DNA from: Terfezia claveryi
Taxonomy: Eukaryota; Ascomycota; Pezizomycetes; Pezizales; Pezizaceae
Direction of reading: 5' to 3'
DNA length: 64,000 bases
NCBI GenBank assembly: GCA_015179025.1
Contig: WHUX01000130.1
Span: 91,740 to 155,739, forward strand
In this document: positions 16,243 to 28,724 of the stretch, piece after piece
How the letters are laid out: each line of letters starts with the position of its first letter
Numbering within the stretch: the first letter of the stretch is position 1
The notes under the pieces: generated by a model
The model's input: the letters and a program-made list of their open reading frames with translations, nothing else
Databases searched by the model: none
What the model was told of the DNA's origin: nothing
Made by a program: the position numbers and the translations under genes

Positions 16243-17396
16243 ATGGTCACCCTAACCGATACACTCCTCCACCCCAGTCCCTCCTCACTTACCCTAATAA
16301 CCTCCACTATCGGTGCGCCATCTACCTGGCTTCTCAATGCATACGTCGCTGAAACCCTTCGGCCACAGTCGCACGTGAGGAATGGGAATGGTAATGGTAA
16401 TGGTAATGGGGCAGGCCGGGCAGTAGTTCTTGTGAGCTTTGTGAATGATGAGAGGTTTTTGCGGGAGGGGTTGAGGAGGGGGGTAAGTACGTGCTCCGTT
16501 GGATTCTGGTTTAAAGTGGCGGATGAGGTGGGGTTTGGAGCTAAATGTAGGATATATGACAGGCGGGAGTCGATACACAGCAGTACGAGAAAATGGGGAA
16601 GTTGAAGGTAATTGATGGGTTAAGTAGGTTATTTGAAAACTCTTACTTGACTGCAAACACCAATACAACAACAACTACAAACCCGCCTCCAATACTGGGT
16701 GGTCCTGTACCTGCACGTGGAGGCCCTCTAGCGCTGTCGCCGCTCCGAGGTATCCCATCACAATTGCAACCAGCCACCTCCCGAAATCTCCCCTGCCAGA
16801 CCCCCTCATCACAGGTCACAGCAAAACTCCGGCTAGACGTCTCCCCAGACGGCACCCTCACCAGCACCAGACTCAAAGGCCTATACACAACAATCTCCAC
16901 GGCTCTACTCTCCCTTACTCCCACCCCGACCGAAAAGCCTCTCCTTGCAGTCGACTCCCCCGACCTCCTTCTCGCAACTACCTCTCTCCCCGCACATTCC
17001 CTCTGGGATTTCCTCCTCGATCTCCGCGAGTTAAGCCATAACCTCCTTCTCACTCTCAATGCAGATACCCCGCTTCTTACTCCGGCGATTTCCCTAGCGA
17101 CAAGTTTATTCCATAATCAAGCTCCCCCGCCATTAGGGACTGGCGCGCATACGAGACTGGAAACGGAGAGTGCGGTATTTATTACTATGGCGGTGCATAA
17201 TGCGGAGTGGGTGGTGGGGTTGAGGTTATTGGATACAGGGGTGGCAAAGGATGTCAGTGGAGTGATGAGGATTACAAGGGGGGGTGCATGGGAGGAGTTA
17301 GAGGGGGACGGGGAGAGGGAAAAGGAGGTGCTGTATTTTGTGGGAGAGGGGGGTGGAGGGGTGGAGATTTTTGATAGAGGGGAGGTTAGAGGTTAG
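16243..17396 (+). CDS. ELP6: Elongator complex subunit 6
   Basis: Subunit of the Elp4-Elp5-Elp6 ring of Elongator, which modifies wobble uridines in tRNA; it has a RecA-like fold without ATPase motifs. Two exons, 16243-16482 and 16581-17396, give 351 residues. Recognised by the start (LLTSTIGAPSTWLLNAYV), the strand AVVLVSFVNDERFLREGLRRG at the splice junction, then KVIDGLSRLFEN, and a C-terminal ETESAVFITMAVHNAEWVVGLRLLDTG. A (Gly-Asn)n run from an AATGGT microsatellite near 16380-16412 and a Thr-rich linker are lineage-specific insertions. No Walker A motif is visible. Confidence 0.85.
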
Positions 17397-18970
17397 ATTA
17401 TGTTGAGCTCATTTGTGTAGGCAGGATGACAAGGAGTTGAGGGTAATTGTCTCCGCTAACTTACATTGAGGTCTCTAAAGGGGAAAAATTGTTTGGCCTT
17501 GGTCTGGATTAGCATGAAACCAGGGATTGATGCAAACTGAAATTGGAACAAGTACATCCTATTAAGGCGTTGAGATATGCTCTTGAGAAAACAGGCTAAG
17601 TCATCTATCACGTTAAAAGTTATCGAGATAACAAAATAGAAAGACAATATACCATGTTCTCGAGAACGACAATAAGTACCAGAAAGGACTTCTAAGTCAT
17701 CAGACAATCGACGATACCGAAGCCGTGGCAATCTGTCCATACAGACCTACTTACGTACTTTATCATTGCAACGCTTTTCGCCTCCCACCATCATCACCGC
17801 CCCACCCTAACCCACTGCGATGTATTAGCCCAATGTCGAGGTTCTCTCTCACGAGCTAGAGCTTATTCGCAGGCTTTCTCGATGAGCAGTTATGCCTGTC
17901 GTATGCTCACACAGAGACACTCTCTCTTGAGGCAACTATGGGTGATACACCGGCAAGACCATCTTGCTCTGTTTACCTCACAACTACATCCACGAAGAAT
18001 TTCCGGGGCTTGAAAGCGCCACTCCATTGGAAAACACACCTCATAAGGCAACACCATACTCGACGCCGATTGTAATCGCAGGGCCAGGCGGTCTGGGATT
18101 TCTGCGCCAATAGAGTGATTCCAGCTAGTTGGTTCCCGGCCGAGTTCTTCCACCAGGGTACATCATTAATCATGGTCACACATGCCTGGGTCTCCAATGA
18201 TGAGTTGAGTTATGTTTGGAAGACGGTTTACCGGCACACCTGGCCGGTGCTACTGCCTCGTGGGGGTCACTACGGACGTTATTCTCTAGGAATTGATATC
18301 TTGAAATATTCGATATATTTGGCTAAATGTTCTGTGTTTGCGGCAGTAGATTGTCCTTACCCCATAACGGCTGACTGGCTTTGCGTGAGCGTCGGCGACT
18401 CGAGGAATGGAAACCCGATGTGCCACTCATTAGAGAGGTCTTATAACTTTTCACGCTCCTACCCTGTAGTCTATTTAGAACCCTGTAGTCTACGCACCAA
18501 AATGCGAAATAAAGAGGTTTTACAATTCTTGGATATCTCTTGTTAGGAATAATAATAAACCAAGCGTAGGGAATCTGGATCAGACCTCTAGTCTGTGTAG
18601 TGAATAGAGCTAGAAAACAAAATCCAATTATGCAAAAGGAAATGGAACCATTCATGTTAGTCTGATTGCACTACCCTCGCCATGTAGCCATACCGGTAGC
18701 TGATTAGGTATTAGCGTAGAAGTGTAGAATAGCGACCAGACTACCTATAGAGTGCGTAGGTGTGACGAGGGGCTTGTGCCAACCGTAGGTAGTGCAGCGA
18801 AGCCAGAGCTAACAAGTTCGTTTGGTGCCAAGATAGGGCCCCACCGTGATCTTGGAGCTCTGTCAGTTGACTTACGTAGCTCCCGGAGAGTTTGAGGTAT
18901 CCATTGACCAGCGTCTATAATCAATCATTTGAGATTATCTCCGGGCAACCTCACAACATTTCCCATCAAT
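17397..18970. other. No gene recognised
   Basis: 1.57 kb between ELP6 and AIP1. A minus-strand frame at 18655-18323 starts with a signal-peptide-like stretch, but the rest looks random. The last 100 bases are the AIP1 leader. Confidence 0.45.
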
Positions 18971-21120
18971 ATGTCAATAAAAAGACGTAAGATTTCTTGA
19001 ACCTACCACTACATTGAGCTGCTAGTTCTTCCCACCGAGCTCCAAGCTAACTGCTCATCCTGGGTTAATATTGAAGTATCTGTACTTGCACCCACTCCTG
19101 GGACAGCCCTCGGCCGGCCAACACACCTCTCTGCAGACCCCAAGGGAGAGAGATTAGCCTATGCTGTATGGAACCCATCCAATCTGTTTGGCTCTACTGC
19201 TAACTGAGGAGATAGAGCAATAAATCTATTTTTTTACGGTCAATTGATAATCCAACAGACAGCGTTCAATATACTCAGCATACTCACCAAGCCACGGTAG
19301 CCAGATTTTCTCCATCTGGTTACTACGTTGCGTCGGGAGATATCTCTGGTAAAATCCGAGTGTGGGACTGTGTTGGTGCGGATCAGATTCTGAAGGGTGA
19401 ATTCCCAATAATTTCGGGCCCCATAAACGATCTGGCATGGGATGGGGAGAGCAAGAGGATAATTGCTGTCGGGGAGGGTAAGGAAAGGTAGACGCTCTAT
19501 TACTTTTACACCATGCTGTATCATGCTTACGCCTTCAGTTGGGGCCGCTGCGTGACCTTCGACACTGGAAATTCTGTTGGAGAGGTGGCAGGACACTCTA
19601 ATCCCATCAATAGCGTTTCTATTCGCCTTGTTAGACCCTATCGAGCAGCCACTGCATCTGACGACCGAACAATTGTCTTTTACCACGGCCCACCATTTAA
19701 ATTCAATTCCCAGCTCCGTGAGCACCACACCAACTTTGTCCAGGGTGTGGCATTCTCCCCCAATGGCGACTATTTAGTCTCAGTAAGCTCCGATCGAGCA
19801 ATCTGCATCTTTGACGGCAAAACGGGAGAGTTCAAGAGCAAGATTTCCTCCGGTGAGGACGACCATAAGGGTGCTATTTTCTCAGTTTCTTGGTCCACAG
19901 ACTCAAAACACTTTGTAACTTCTTCGGCAGACCAGACAGTCAAACTATGGGATGTTGAGACGCAGAAAGCCTCACACACTTGGAAATTTGGGCCAGGGTC
20001 AGGTGCGACCCAGCCACACCAGCAGGCTGGTGTAGTATGGCCGAATCGCACAGATGGAACTATCATCTCCCTGTCCATGTCTGGTGACCTAAACTACCTC
20101 ACCGAAAAGGATGAGAAACCATACAGAGTTGTGACAGGGCACCAGAAGAGCATAACAGCCCTGGGCGTTGTACCGGATGGCAAGACAATATTCACAGGAA
20201 GTTACGATGGAAGAGTTTGCTCATGGGATATTACCAAAGGAGAGGCTTCAATAGTTGCGGGTCAAACGCACAGAAACCTAGTCAGTGGGATAGAAACGGG
20301 TGCTGGCAGAGTATTCAGTGTGGGATGGGATGATACCCTGAGGGCGGCAGACCCTGTGTCCAATTCTTTTGTGTAGGTTCCATTACTGTTTTATTTTCTC
20401 GAAATTACCCTGAACCAATATCTATGGCAGTGACTCCGGTGTCGCCATACCAGGACAGCCTAAGGGAATTTCAGCAACAGGAAAGGACGGCGAATTGGCA
20501 ATTGCTACCCAGAGCGGTGTCTACGTAATGCTGAATGGTGATGTCGTGAAGAAATTTGAGGGAAAGATCAACTATACCCCCACCACCGTCACAGCCAGCG
20601 CTGCCGGTACCGAGATTGCTGTAGGCGCAGATGTAAGTTCCTTGATCTACGGGCACAACCACACAGTTGCACGGCTCACATTTTGCAGAACAATAAAGTT
20701 TATGTCTACTCAGCATCTGACTCAGCCCTAATTGAGACGGCAGTGCTGACAGGCAACCGTGCTGTGATCTCTGCCCTCGCTTACTCGAGTACTGGTACAC
20801 TCCTCGCCGCTGGTGATAGCACTGGTAAGATTGTTCTATACAACCGTGTGAAGGAGGGTGAATACACAGTAAAAACTACTCACTGGGCCTTCCATACTGG
20901 GCGAGTAAACCAGATCACCTGGAATGCGAAGGATTCGCATGTTGTTAGTGTCGGGTTGGACACAAACATGTTTGTGTACAGTGTGGAGAACCCAGGGAAG
21001 AATATCAAATTCACAGGAGCGCATAAGGACGGCGTGAATGCCGTGGGATGGGTAGATGAAGACAAGGTAGTGACTGCGGGCAGTGACGGGGCAGTGAAAG
21101 TGTGGGAGGTGAAGCTTTAA
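18971..21120 (+). CDS. AIP1: Actin-interacting protein 1 (WD40 double propeller)
   Basis: WD40 protein that works with cofilin to disassemble actin filaments at cortical patches. Exons 18971-18986, 19077-19165, 19216-19487, 19539-20372, 20431-20632 and 20689-21120 give 614 residues, matching the family (about 600-615). Exon 1 encodes only MSIKR, then exon 2 reads LSADPKGERLAYA, a typical Aip1 N-terminus. Repeats end in motifs such as IRVWDCVG, VKLWDVE, CSWDI and VKVWEVKL. EHHTNFVQGVAFSPNG and GKERFGHC-like (GKESWGRCVTFD) blocks are Aip1-specific. Two seven-bladed propellers are expected. Confidence 0.95.
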
Positions 21121-22332
21121 TTTGCTGGTTAACGATGTAATACCCAAATCGAAAGCAAATATTGAGCCTGTATAGGTAGGAACATATCTTCCAATTGTAA
21201 GAGAGTTCACGAGGCACGAGACGAAAGCATTGTGTGGTGGAAGCACATCACATGGTTCTGACGCGCTGAGAGTAATCTTGACTCCTATTTCTGTTCTCCG
21301 AATAAGAGCCCTCGAGGTTTACTGTACTTAACAACTTGCTCTCATTATCGAGCTCGGCAAGTCCCGCAAGGAGACTTTGAGGATCAGAAACAACCTTAGA
21401 CCCCACCCCATTCAATCGGCATATGAAGGTTTGCCGTACAGTTTTGTACGAGCGCAATCGCCTCAGTACATGCAGAGGTCTCCAATGTTCCATCGTCGTA
21501 AGTGGGGGAGAACGCCATGCCGAAGCTTGTTATGCCATGTTAGTTCGATCATTATTACGGATGGCTGGCGAAGCACGACGCCCTCAAGATTTTCTCTACA
21601 CGATACCGTCAATATGACAAGGCATACTTTTGTTTTGCATTTCAATTTGATAGGTTATTAGGCAATTTTATCATCTCTATATCGGGCTTCCCTCCCCTTG
21701 GAGTTTTTTCTCAAGGGCGGATATAGCGGCGAAACGCTCCTATAGTTATTCATACTTGGTATCGTAAAATCTTGCCAACCAAATATGATTCGGAGTATTC
21801 TTTGAATACTTCTTTCTTCTTCTTCCTCTAGCTATCTAATTAAATCGCAATAGCTAACCCTTCATTGAACCTTAGTGCTGTATGTATTTCATGAGCTGGT
21901 TCTTCTGCGTGCCCTATTCAAGAGGAGAAAGAATGCCATTCAGAAAAAAACAGGGCGTTGGATATTAGGCAAGTGCGGGAATGTATTAACTAGAGTAATT
22001 TTCCGGATTTTTGTAGTTGCATGTATAAGAATAGTATACTACAGAGGCCTTGTTGAGGCCATGAAATAAGATATGAAAACCGATAACCCCCCTTAGCCCT
22101 AACGTGACAAGTATGCAGAAACAAAGAACTCCGGGTCTCATCTTCTGCCGCTGCTGCTGCTGATATTAAACATTCGTTGTGGAGTGTGGGTGCATAGATA
22201 GTTAGATAGATAGATAGTGGGTGGGTGGTAGCCTCGCCGGCTCGCACGTATCATTCCCCTTCCTTTCATCACAGCTCCATTCCATCTCTCGCCACCAACT
22301 GCCCCTCCTGTCACCAGCGACACCCTCCACAT
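21121..22332. other. Intergenic, with GATA microsatellite
   Basis: No supported gene. It contains the AIP1 3' untranslated region, a short (GATA)n/(TAGA)n tract at about 22195-22216, and the SSS1 3' region on the minus strand. Confidence 0.5.
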
Positions 22333-22739
22333 TTAGGCAGCACCGACTAAGATGTTGTTCACGGGGATGTGGACTATCCATTCGTTAGCACGTGCTTTCT
22401 TATGAAACATCCCAAAATTCGAGTCGCGGGATACATACTCAGCTTAACGCAGAACCCAATGACACCCATGACAAGGAAACCAATACCGACAGCTTGCGAG
22501 ATCTTGATGAATTCTCGTCGGTCGGCTGTGAGCACGCGCGGGAGTTAGCCTGCGCTTCAATCCTGTGAACTCCTTTACCCTAGATAGGATGGAGAGGGAG
22601 AGGGGGAAGGGGGGCCAGAGGTAGCCTGTGTTCGTGGGAGTGTGTATAACATACGCTTTGTGCACCTATTGATGAACAACGTTCCCTCCTTGATAAACTG
22701 GCGTGGGATTTCCGCAAGCTGCTGGACAGAGTCGGACAT
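22333..22739 (-). CDS. SSS1: Sec61 gamma subunit (translocon)
   Basis: Single-span, tail-anchored ER membrane subunit that clamps the Sec61 protein-conducting channel. Exons (minus) 22739-22655, 22525-22439 and 22373-22333 give 70 residues. MSDSVQQLAEIPRQFIKEG is followed by NRCTKPDRREFIKISQAVGIGF, the family signature, then one membrane segment (about residues 38-57) and HIPVNNILVGAA. All three exons are short, so simple frame scans miss the gene. Divergent from CCL1 with 288 bases between starts. Confidence 0.97.
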
Positions 22740-23027
22740 GTTTGGTATATCTGGTTTGTTCTCTGGTTTCTTCGGGTATATTTCTATGGAGGAGGAGTAT
22801 GTCTGATATATGTCGTAAGCTGCGCAAATTGACCTCCAGCGGTTCACGTTATAAAGGCCAGGACAGCTGGGGTTTGCAAATGTTCCCTGAGGCAATGTGT
22901 TCTGATTCATGCGGCCTTGGCAGATCATCAAGCTGCATACTTTAAAGATCTGCACGTGATTTCCGCGTTTACTCTCAACCTGAGAGCAGATCCATCGAGC
23001 TGCAAAGAAAAGCGTACGGCAAACGAA

Positions 23028-24416
23028 ATGGAGGACGCGATTTACTTGGCTTCGTCCCAGTATAAGCTCTGGTCGTTCACTCCGGAGTCACTATCGAGCG
23101 TGCGGAAGGCAACGAATGCAGCTGCGGCGGCGCAGGTGAGGGAGGCGATTATGAGGGCGAGGGAGAAGAAGACGATGAATGGCGGGGTGGTGAAGAGTGG
23201 GAATGGCAATGGGATGGTGGACGGTGATATTGGTACGCCAGCGGATGGGAGCGGGAATGGAAATGGGGTTGGGGTTGGGCCAGATAAACTGGCACTGGGG
23301 GCGGATGAGAAGGAGATTGAGTGTCTGACGGCGGAGGAGGAGTTGAAGCTGGTGAGGTATTATTGTCGGAAGATAATGGATATTGCAACAGTGTTTGAGT
23401 TTCCTACAAATATCAAGGTGTGCTCTGCCTATCCCCCCCCCCACACATCCTCCAGGTCATGATGAATGGATTGCTAAACTCCCACCTCCCAGGCCACCGC
23501 ACCAACATTCCTCCGCCGCTTCTTCACCCGCACCTCCCCCATGACGTACCACCCTAAAACCCTCCTCACAACCATCCTCTACCTCACAACCAAAACAGAA
23601 AACCACTACATCCACCTCAAAGACTTTAGCTCCAAGATCCCCAAGTCCTCTCCCGAGGAAATTCTCGCTCCCGAATTCGTCGTCGCCATGGGGCTACGGT
23701 GGTGTTTCGAGGTTAAGCATCCATTCCGAGGATTAGAGGGGGCAATAATGGAGCTGGTCAAGGTCTCGGAAGGGAAATACATTCCCCCCACACACCCCAC
23801 CACCAGCGATCCACAGGAAACAAATACCTTCAACCCCCCCACACCGGCCGAATGGCAAGCCAAACTGCACAACCTCCCCCCACTCCCCACCTCGCCCCAC
23901 CTCCCACCAAAAGCGCGGATCGAGCGCGCCCATGGGAAAGCGCGGTCCGTCCTCTCCGGCCCCACGCTCCTAACCGACGCCTATTTTCTCTTCACCCCCC
24001 CTCAGATCTACCTCTCATCCATCTACCTCGTCGATCCCCCCCTTGCGCACTTCTACCTCGACCTTAAGCACCCCTACCCATACCAGTCCTCCCTCCTCCA
24101 AAACCTTAAATCCATCATTGGATCCTGTGCGGAGGAGGTTCGGAAAGGTGGGGAACCAGGAGCGCAGATTAGCAAGGAGGAGATGGACGAGGTCAAGAGG
24201 ATTGATAGGAAGTTGTATTTCTGCAGGAATCCGGAGAAGGTGGATCTTGTGGGCGTGAGTAAGCAGGCGAAGAGGGGTGTTACCGAGGATGAGGAGAGTG
24301 GAACGGGGGGGAATGGGGAGGCAGAGAGAAGGAAGAGGGAAGTGAAGAAGAGGAAGTTGGAGAGGGAGAAGAGTTTCAGGGAGGGGGAGGAGCTGTTTGG
24401 AAGTCAGACTAAGTAG
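23028..24416 (+). CDS. CCL1: Cyclin H homologue of TFIIH/CAK
   Basis: Cyclin partner of the Kin28/Cdk7 kinase in the TFIIH CAK module, which phosphorylates the RNA polymerase II tail. Exons 23028-23417 and 23493-24416 give 437 residues. The N-terminus has SSQYKLWSFTPESL, typical of cyclin H. The first cyclin box runs from ELKLVRYYCRKIMDIA through FEFPTNIKATAPTFLRRFF and MTYHPKTLLTTILYLTTKTENHY. The second follows at LAPEFVVAMGLRWCFEVKHPFRGLEGAIMEL. A Gly-Asn-rich insert (about residues 60-90) sits before the first box. The C-terminus is Lys/Glu-rich. A second Pro-rich insert (about 207-245) follows KVSEGKYIPP. Confidence 0.93.
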
Positions 24417-24617
24417 AGTGATATCATGTGCATTTATTTGGCTTTGGGATTATGCATAATTGCCATTTTTTTTCTTTTTCTTCTTCTTTCTCTTTTTTTT
24501 CTGTGCTTTTTGGGTTGGGCCTTTTTTCTTTTTTTTTTTTTCTACAGCAAGGAGTTCGTTATCTTTTTCTTTGATTTAAAAACTTTGTATAAAGTATTTT
24601 TTTCAGTTCTCTGCTTT

Positions 24618-24680
24618 CACCCCACCCCCCCCCCCCCTCTGGTGCTATTCACCCCACCCCCCCCCCCTCTGGTGCTATCT
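24618..24680. repeat. Tandem duplication with poly-C
   Basis: Two adjacent copies of CACCCCA + C-tract + TCTGGTGCTAT in the probable CCL1 3' untranslated region, differing mainly in C-tract length. A T-rich tract precedes it (24468-24545). Confidence 0.85.
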
Positions 24681-24984
24681 AAGGCTAGGTGGTGCCATTA
24701 TAGATCGCTTACATAGAATTTTACAAACGGAGGTCCACAGAATTCAAATATTTCACAAACCAAAACGAAAGCCATTATAAATTTCCCTTAGCTATCAAAT
24801 GCAAACATACATACATACATGCATTCATTAAAAAAAAAATCAATCCCCTATAAATTAGCCAGCACCCTTCCAGACCGGGTAGCCGATATATCGGCTCCCC
24901 ATGCCTACAAATTCCCAAAACTCAAAAGCGCCTTATATAAAAACACATCCCCCCCCAAACAGCTCCAATACCAACCCCCATACC

Positions 24985-27264
24985 TCACCAAAGCCTCCCC
25001 CTCGCCGCATACGAGATAGCTCTCCTAATCCCATCATCCTCACTATTCTCCTCCACTTCCTCCCACACCCTCTCACTCTGCCAATACAACATGGGGTCTC
25101 TCTTCCCCCAACAATTCAACCTCACGGGTACCTCCTCCCCCTCCTCCACCTCCTCCCCCTCCTCTCCTCCTCCCCATGCATGCAGCGTAACACTTCCGGT
25201 ACCCGCGCCATACCCGTTCCAACCCGTCGCCGCAAGCACACCTGCATTCGGATGCCAACTTGCATCTCTCACACATGTATCCCACCTCGGCACCCCAAGA
25301 CCCCACCCACCATATCTATAACTGAGCTCCTCACGCCAAGGGCGAGTTCCGGAGGTTGCTTTATACACGTCAATGATTGAAGCAGTGGTGGCGTCGAGGT
25401 TGTAAATGTAGACTTTGCCATCGGAGGAGCCGGTGTAGACGTATCGTGAACCGGAGGACGTGGGGGGGCTGAAGTGGCAGCGAATGAGCGTGCGGAGGAC
25501 GGAGTGTGAGCGGTACGTGACGACAGAGGAGTCTTGTGGGTGCCGTGCGGGGGGGTAGTCGTAAGTCTCGGTGCGGTAGTCGTAGTGGGTGGAGTAGTTT
25601 ATGCGTTTGAGCGTGGAGAAGGTGCTGGGAGACATCATTTTACTGGTTGGTGTTAGTTGGAGTTCAGGGTAAAAGATTAATGTATTATTTTTGGGGAGGG
25701 AGGGTGAGGTACCGGATATCCCAGAGCTTCATAGTTTGATCTTTTGCGTTGCTTAGGACGTATCGCCCATCGCCCTTGCTATCGATATATGTCAAGCCCT
25801 CAAGATGCCCGAAGAATACACCTACTTCCCCTGAAGCCATGCTTCGCCGATCCCAGACTTTAAGCGTGGTATCGTCTGACCCCGAGAAGAGGATATGTGG
25901 AGAATCGACATCCGCGAAACAGACAGCGTTGACATCGTTCCGGTGTCCTGACATTTTCAACACCGGTGTGCGAGTTTCAATATCGTAGACGTAGAGATTA
26001 TTATCGTTCGCGCCAGCAACCATTTCCCTCCCGTCCCCTGAAAATCGAATGGACCATATCTGTCCCCCATATATTTCCTCAATATATTATGCCCCGTTCG
26101 CTCGTTCGGGGGTATTGATAGGAGGAAGAGGTGGGGAGGGGGGATCTACGAACCCCAAATTGCCTTCTTTGCAAAGCATTCCTATTCCCCCTCACCCTCG
26201 CCGCAAAATCCAACACCACCGTCTCCTCCAAGTCCGAGCTCGTATTCGACACATACACCGTACTATCAATACTGCTATACGCAAGCATCTTATTATCTGG
26301 TGACAGCGTTGCATCTGTGATTGTCCATCTCCCACCGGGATATGTCACAGTCTTGTAGTGTTTCCAGTTGTAGGGGTTCGAAGTATCGTACATGCGGACT
26401 CGGAAGTCCTGGGAGCAGCTGTAGAAGAAGTTTCCGTCTTGCGAGAATTGGCCAGAGTAGCATTTTGCGTCATGATGCATGACGAAGTCGGCTTTGGTTG
26501 AGGGGAGGAAAGGCTTTGAGAGAGGGATTAGTATGAAGTGCGGAGTTGGGAGCGGGGGAGGCCGCTGGAAGGGGGGGGGGAACCTGGGCGAGAAGCTGGT
26601 GTCCTATTCGTGCTCGCTCGCCTCTGTATGCGCCGATTTCGCGCTCGAGGAGGCGGATATAGTGGGGACGTCTTCGTTTGAGAGGGTTTGGTCGGCTTGG
26701 GTAGCTTTCCCATTCCTCCTACACAGCACAGAGAAATATTCCGATTAACATATGGTTGATGATTCATGGGGAATGGGATGGGCTACCCACTAAACCAAAC
26801 TGACCCTCCCTCATCAGCTTCTGCCCCCCAGGACTCGGCACCGCCTCTGCGTCCTTGATAAGATGACGCCGTGGATCTATCCTTCGCCTGGGCAACCCCA
26901 GTACCTCCACTCTGAATGGCATTCCGCTTGGTGTAGTCAGAAAGTGCCTTGTAGGAAAACCGTCATCGTCATCTTCTTCTATATCTTCATCGTCATGGAC
27001 AAGCCGAAAGCGGACATTGCCCTGCTCGCTTTCAAGGAGTTCTTCGATTAGGGCTTCTTCTTCTTCTTCATCACCCTCCCCGCCATCTTCCCCATCATCT
27101 TCTTCTCCTTCATAATTCTCATGTGCGCCGGTAGTTGTTCCTGTGCTTTCCCCTGTTCCTAGTACAAAGATGTGATCGGAATCTTCCATGTCGTCATCAT
27201 CGTCGCCTTCGAAGTCATGGTCATTATCAGTGGTAGACTCGTAGTCCATCTCGTCGGGGTTCAT
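24985..27264 (-). CDS. WD40 protein, LEC14B/DCAF11 (WDR23) family
   Basis: Predicted substrate receptor for a CUL4-DDB1 ubiquitin ligase, by family. Exons (minus) 27264-26791, 26718-26584, 26513-26154, 26059-25713 and 25642-24985 give 657 residues in phase. An acidic Asp/Glu-rich N-terminus (about residues 12-100) precedes PNPLKRRRPHYIRLLEREIGAY. The propeller begins at FVMHHDAKCYSGQFSQDG, with RMYDTSN, LYVYDIETRTPVLKMSGH, DDTTLKVWDRR, QTMKLWDIR and YTGSSDGKVYIYNLD. The linker YDYRTETYDYP between blades is typical of LEC14B/WDR23. An in-frame ATG at 27357 would add 31 residues; I prefer 27264 because the family-like acidic region begins there. The substrate is unknown. Confidence 0.88.
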
Positions 27265-27674
27265 CGTGAAGGGCTCTGCGATGCGATTGAGCAGCTCAAG
27301 TGCAATAAAAACGGAAATAACGTAATTGGAGGCAAATATCCGTTTGTTTCGTTTCACAGCTGCTGGTATCTCGGTTAATGTCTCTGCCCAGTGTACTTGT
27401 AATCCGCCTTATCTGCCCCGAGCTGCCTCTCCGCAGAGATGGGTACAGCTACAGTACAATCACAACGAGGGGAATATATGTATGAATGCCCGCCGGCAGC
27501 CGCGATTTCCCCTCACGATGAATTCGTGTGTTCCAGCTCTCCCCCCCGCCAAAACCGGCCGCTCAGCGATCGACCGCCAAGAAAGCAGCAGCCCAATGCC
27601 AAGATTGTCAACTCTCTGAAAGATTTTGGAGATTCTGTTGGCGGACTGCCGACCGACCACACACCGACGAAGCA
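27265..27674. promoter_or_regulatory. Divergent promoter WD40 gene/NOP4
   Basis: 410 bases between the two start codons. The NOP4 frame stays open upstream to 27528, but MAPHAKRPRT at 27675 is the likely start because the upstream part is compositionally unlike protein. Confidence 0.5.
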
Positions 27675-28689
27675 ATGGCTCCCCACGCAAAACGCCCCCG
27701 AACAGACCCATCAAAGGAGACCCGTCGGTCCGCAAAGCGTCGAGCCGATGAAGATGCAGAAGAAGATCAATTCGTTCATTCAGCCAGCCCTGAGGCCGTT
27801 ATCATCCCGGACGGCAAAGTTTCACCCAAAACCAAAGATGAGGATGGCGGCGATGAAGAACAGGAGGGAAGGGCAAAGGCTCGAGAGTCCCGCTTAAAAC
27901 AAGGCTCAAACAACACCTTATTCATCCGCTCAATCCCATACGACGTCACCCCCGACGACCTCACAACCCACTTTTCCTTCGCCGCCCCAGTCAAGCATGC
28001 GCATATCGTTCTCGACCCTGTCACCAAAAAATCGCGAGGATTTGGTTTCGTGACGTTTGCAGAAGATGAGGATGCAAAGATCGCTGCGCAGGAGTTCAAT
28101 GGGAAGGAATTCAAAGGCCGTGCGCTCAAGGTCGAGATCGCCGAGGCGAGACATCGTGCTGGGCATGATCTCGGTGACGGTGAAAGGGGGGAGGCGAAAC
28201 CCAAGCCTGGAAAAGAAGAGGTTGAGAAGAGAAACCCAAGGTTGATAGTGCGAAATTTATCGTGGAATATAAGGAAACCAGAGCAGTTGACTGAAGTATT
28301 CAAGAAATATGGGAAGGTGTTGGATGTGATTATCCCTCCGAAGAAGGGTGCGACAAAGGGGTCGGGGTTACTTGCTGGATTTGCGTTTGTGACGATGAAG
28401 AGACATAGGCATGCGCAGAAGGCGATTGAGGGGGTCAATGGAATGAGTATCTCTGGAAGGAACGTGGCGGTCGATTGGGCTGTTGAGAAGGATAAGTGGG
28501 AGAAGGTCAAAGAGGAGGGAGGGGAACTTGATGTGGAAATGGTAGACGATGAGAGTGATAGCAGCGGCGATGAGGACGGTCCCCAGATCAAAGAAGAGGA
28601 ACTCAACCAAGACGGTATTGACGAGCATGTTGACGAAACTGAGGACAAGTCAGAGGATGAAGTCGATGATGATGAGGACTATGATAGTA

Positions 28690-28724
<35 letters not shown>

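Noticed and set aside
18323..18655. Possible secreted protein on the minus strand
   Set aside because: A signal-like start but no conserved body, no neighbouring exons and no family; chance is more likely.
27776..28648. 290-codon minus-strand open frame
   Set aside because: Antisense shadow of NOP4, Ser-rich because NOP4 is rich in acidic codons there.
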